This document shows, one piece after another, positions 49,030 to 49,892 of a stretch of 49,892 bases of DNA. Position 1 is the first letter of the stretch, and the number at the start of each line of letters is the position of its first letter. Below the pieces are notes generated by a model that saw nothing but the letters and a program-made list of their open reading frames with translations, had not been told where the DNA came from and did not search any database. Where the stretch lies: positions 1 through 49,892 of the forward strand of contig JAFDDG010000021.1 in NCBI GenBank assembly GCA_019310965.1. The letters are read 5' to 3'. Origin of the DNA: Deltaproteobacteria bacterium. GTDB taxonomy: Bacteria; Myxococcota_A; UBA9160; SMWR01. Position numbers and translations under genes: made by a program.

Positions 49030-49491
49030 TTAGGTGATCGGTCCCGCGTCGGGGGCTCGGACGGTGAGGACGGGACAGGGAGCTCTCTGCACGACGCGTT
49101 CGGCGATGCTGCCGAGCAGCATGTGCTTGATTCCGGTGTGGCCGTGGGTTCCAATGACGATCAGGTCGGTGCCGAGCTCCGTGGCCTCCTCGGTGATGAC
49201 CGTGGCCGGGTAGCCCTCGCGCACGTGCTGCTCGACCTTTACGCCGCGGCTGCGAGCGCGCTCGGCCAGGCTGGCAAGCTGCTGCTCGGCCTCCTGCTTC
49301 ACGTTCGCCCAGAAATCGGCGGGCAGGTATGCGCCCTCGATCTGCTGGAACTCCACCGGCAGGTGGTAGACGTGAAGCAGCACCAGCTCGCTGCCGTGTT
49401 CTTTCGCCAGGTGGATCGCCCAGTCGAGAATCGGATCCACAGCGTCCGAGAAGTCGACCGGGACCAGGATGCGCCGTACGTCGATCGTCAT
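49030..49491 (-). CDS. Universal stress protein UspA family
   Basis: This 153-residue single-domain Usp has VRRILVPVDFSDAVDPILDWA at the N-terminus. The ATP-binding motif G-x2-G-x9-G-S lies in GTHGHTGIKHMLLGSIAERV, so it is predicted to bind ATP. Usp proteins help survival under starvation and stress, but individual roles vary. It is convergent with the PfkB::SIS gene across a 142-bp spacer and stands alone on its strand, next to a tRNA gene. Confidence 0.9.
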   Translation of the reverse strand: MTIDVRRILVPVDFSDAVDPILDWAIHLAKEHGSELVLLHVYHLPVEFQQIEGAYLPADFWANVKQEAEQQLASLAERARSRGVKVEQHVREGYPATVITEEATELGTDLIVIGTHGHTGIKHMLLGSIAERVVQRAPCPVLTVRAPDAGPIT

Positions 49492-49573
49492 GGTTGAATC
49501 GTGCGCACGCCGGAGGCCGACGACAAGTCCTTTTTGACGACAATGCGAACATATTCGCCAAAAGAGACACGGG

Positions 49574-49649
49574 TGGTGGAGCCGAGCGGGATCGAACCGC
49601 CAACCTCTGCGTTGCGAACGCAGCGCTCTCCCAATTGAGCTACGGCCCC
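49574..49649 (-). tRNA. tRNA-Ala (anticodon CGC)
   Basis: On the minus strand the gene begins GGGGCCGTAGCTCAATTGGG and ends CGGCTCCACCA, with CCA encoded, 76 nt in all. The acceptor stem has the G3:U70 pair that identifies alanine tRNAs. The anticodon stem CTGCG/CGCAG encloses the loop TTCGCAA, giving anticodon CGC for codon GCG. The T-arm GGTTCGATCC is normal. Confidence 0.96.
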
Positions 49650-49763
49650 AGAGAGCGCTGAACGGTATGTCCCCGTCCTCCGAGCGTCAATCCGGCCCCG
49701 AGGGTCCCTCCGTTCAGCCGCGGGTCTTGTGCGTCGGCCGCGCTGGCCACACATTGGGCTGTT

Positions 49764-49892
49764 ATGGGAATTCCCGCGGTGGTGGCTGCCGGTGATCGCG
49801 GCGCGGCCAAGCAGGTCGGCGGCGAGAGCAAGGTGTTTCTCGAGATCGAAGGGCTCGCGCTGGTGGCGCGGGTCGTGCTCGAGCTCCAGGCC
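49764..49892 (+). CDS. MobA-like nucleotidyltransferase, N-terminal part (cut by window edge)
   Basis: An ATG at 49764 opens a frame that runs to the end of the window (43 codons). It reads IPAVVAAGDRGAAKQVGG then KVFLEIEGLALVARVVLEL. This matches the first strand and the AGD/AGG-R-K loop of MobA/GlmU-type NTP transferases: signature near residues 9-25, then the conserved Lys and the FLEIEG-L---V strand. Its specificity cannot be told from the fragment. It could belong to a sugar-nucleotide pathway, given the sugar enzymes 1 kb upstream. Confidence 0.65.
   Translation, partial: MGIPAVVAAGDRGAAKQVGGESKVFLEIEGLALVARVVLELQA

Noticed and set aside
49488-49754. 88-codon frame over the tRNA-Ala gene
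   Set aside because: Its VAQLGER-x-VRNAEVGGSIPLGS string is the well-known translation artefact of a tRNA gene.

Overview
The window reads as a chromosomal segment of a GC-rich Gram-negative bacterium, most likely a member of the former Deltaproteobacteria (Myxococcota/Desulfobacterota-like). This is inferred from gene content: a protein of the MXAN_5187 C-terminal-domain type, DUF3604 lipoproteins, a bactofilin next to parAB, paired F-ATPase b and b' subunits, and a wax ester synthase/DGAT. I see no phage, insertion sequence, CRISPR array or rRNA.

Region 1 (1-7.8 kb) is origin-associated. A 5'-partial view of dnaN (minus strand, cut by the window edge) faces rpmH-rnpA-yidD-yidC-jag-rsmG-parA-parB-bactofilin. 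Three near-identical 14-bp parS palindromes lie at 4.26, 4.35 and 5.60 kb. mnmE and mnmG, which often sit between jag and rsmG, are absent. A 0.6-kb non-coding stretch between rsmG and parA holds a duplication of the rsmG 3' end and long inverted repeats.

Region 2 (8.0-14.0 kb) is an F1Fo-ATPase operon, b'-b-delta-alpha-gamma-beta-epsilon, lacking the a and c subunits. A lipoprotein metallophosphoesterase follows. On the minus strand come an RND efflux pump with its adaptor, a P-loop kinase::HAD fusion and a LysR regulator.

Region 3 (22.4-28.7 kb) is a tight lipid operon behind a recognisable sigma70 promoter: plsB, WS/DGAT, a HAD::PlsC fusion and gpsA. Together these could carry carbon from dihydroxyacetone phosphate to triacylglycerol.

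Region 4 (28.7-37.5 kb, minus strand) contains amtB-glnK behind a consensus sigma54 promoter, a TetR-DUF3604 operon with a palindromic operator in its promoter, an MXAN_5187-type protein, and bioB-bioF-bioD behind a BirA-box-like palindrome.

Region 5 (37.5-45.3 kb, plus strand) contains radA, a long-chain polyprenyl diphosphate synthase with a probable leaderless promoter, a ComEA-like helix-hairpin-helix protein, a BtuF-BtuC-BtuD-type ABC importer, enolase and an exported protein of unknown function.

Region 6 (45.3-49.9 kb) begins with a MITE-like 30-bp inverted repeat. A receiver::XRE regulator, a DapA-superfamily aldolase and a PfkB::SIS fusion follow, forming a small sugar-phosphate locus that I cannot match to a known pathway. 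A UspA protein, tRNA-Ala(CGC) and the start of a MobA-like nucleotidyltransferase complete the window.
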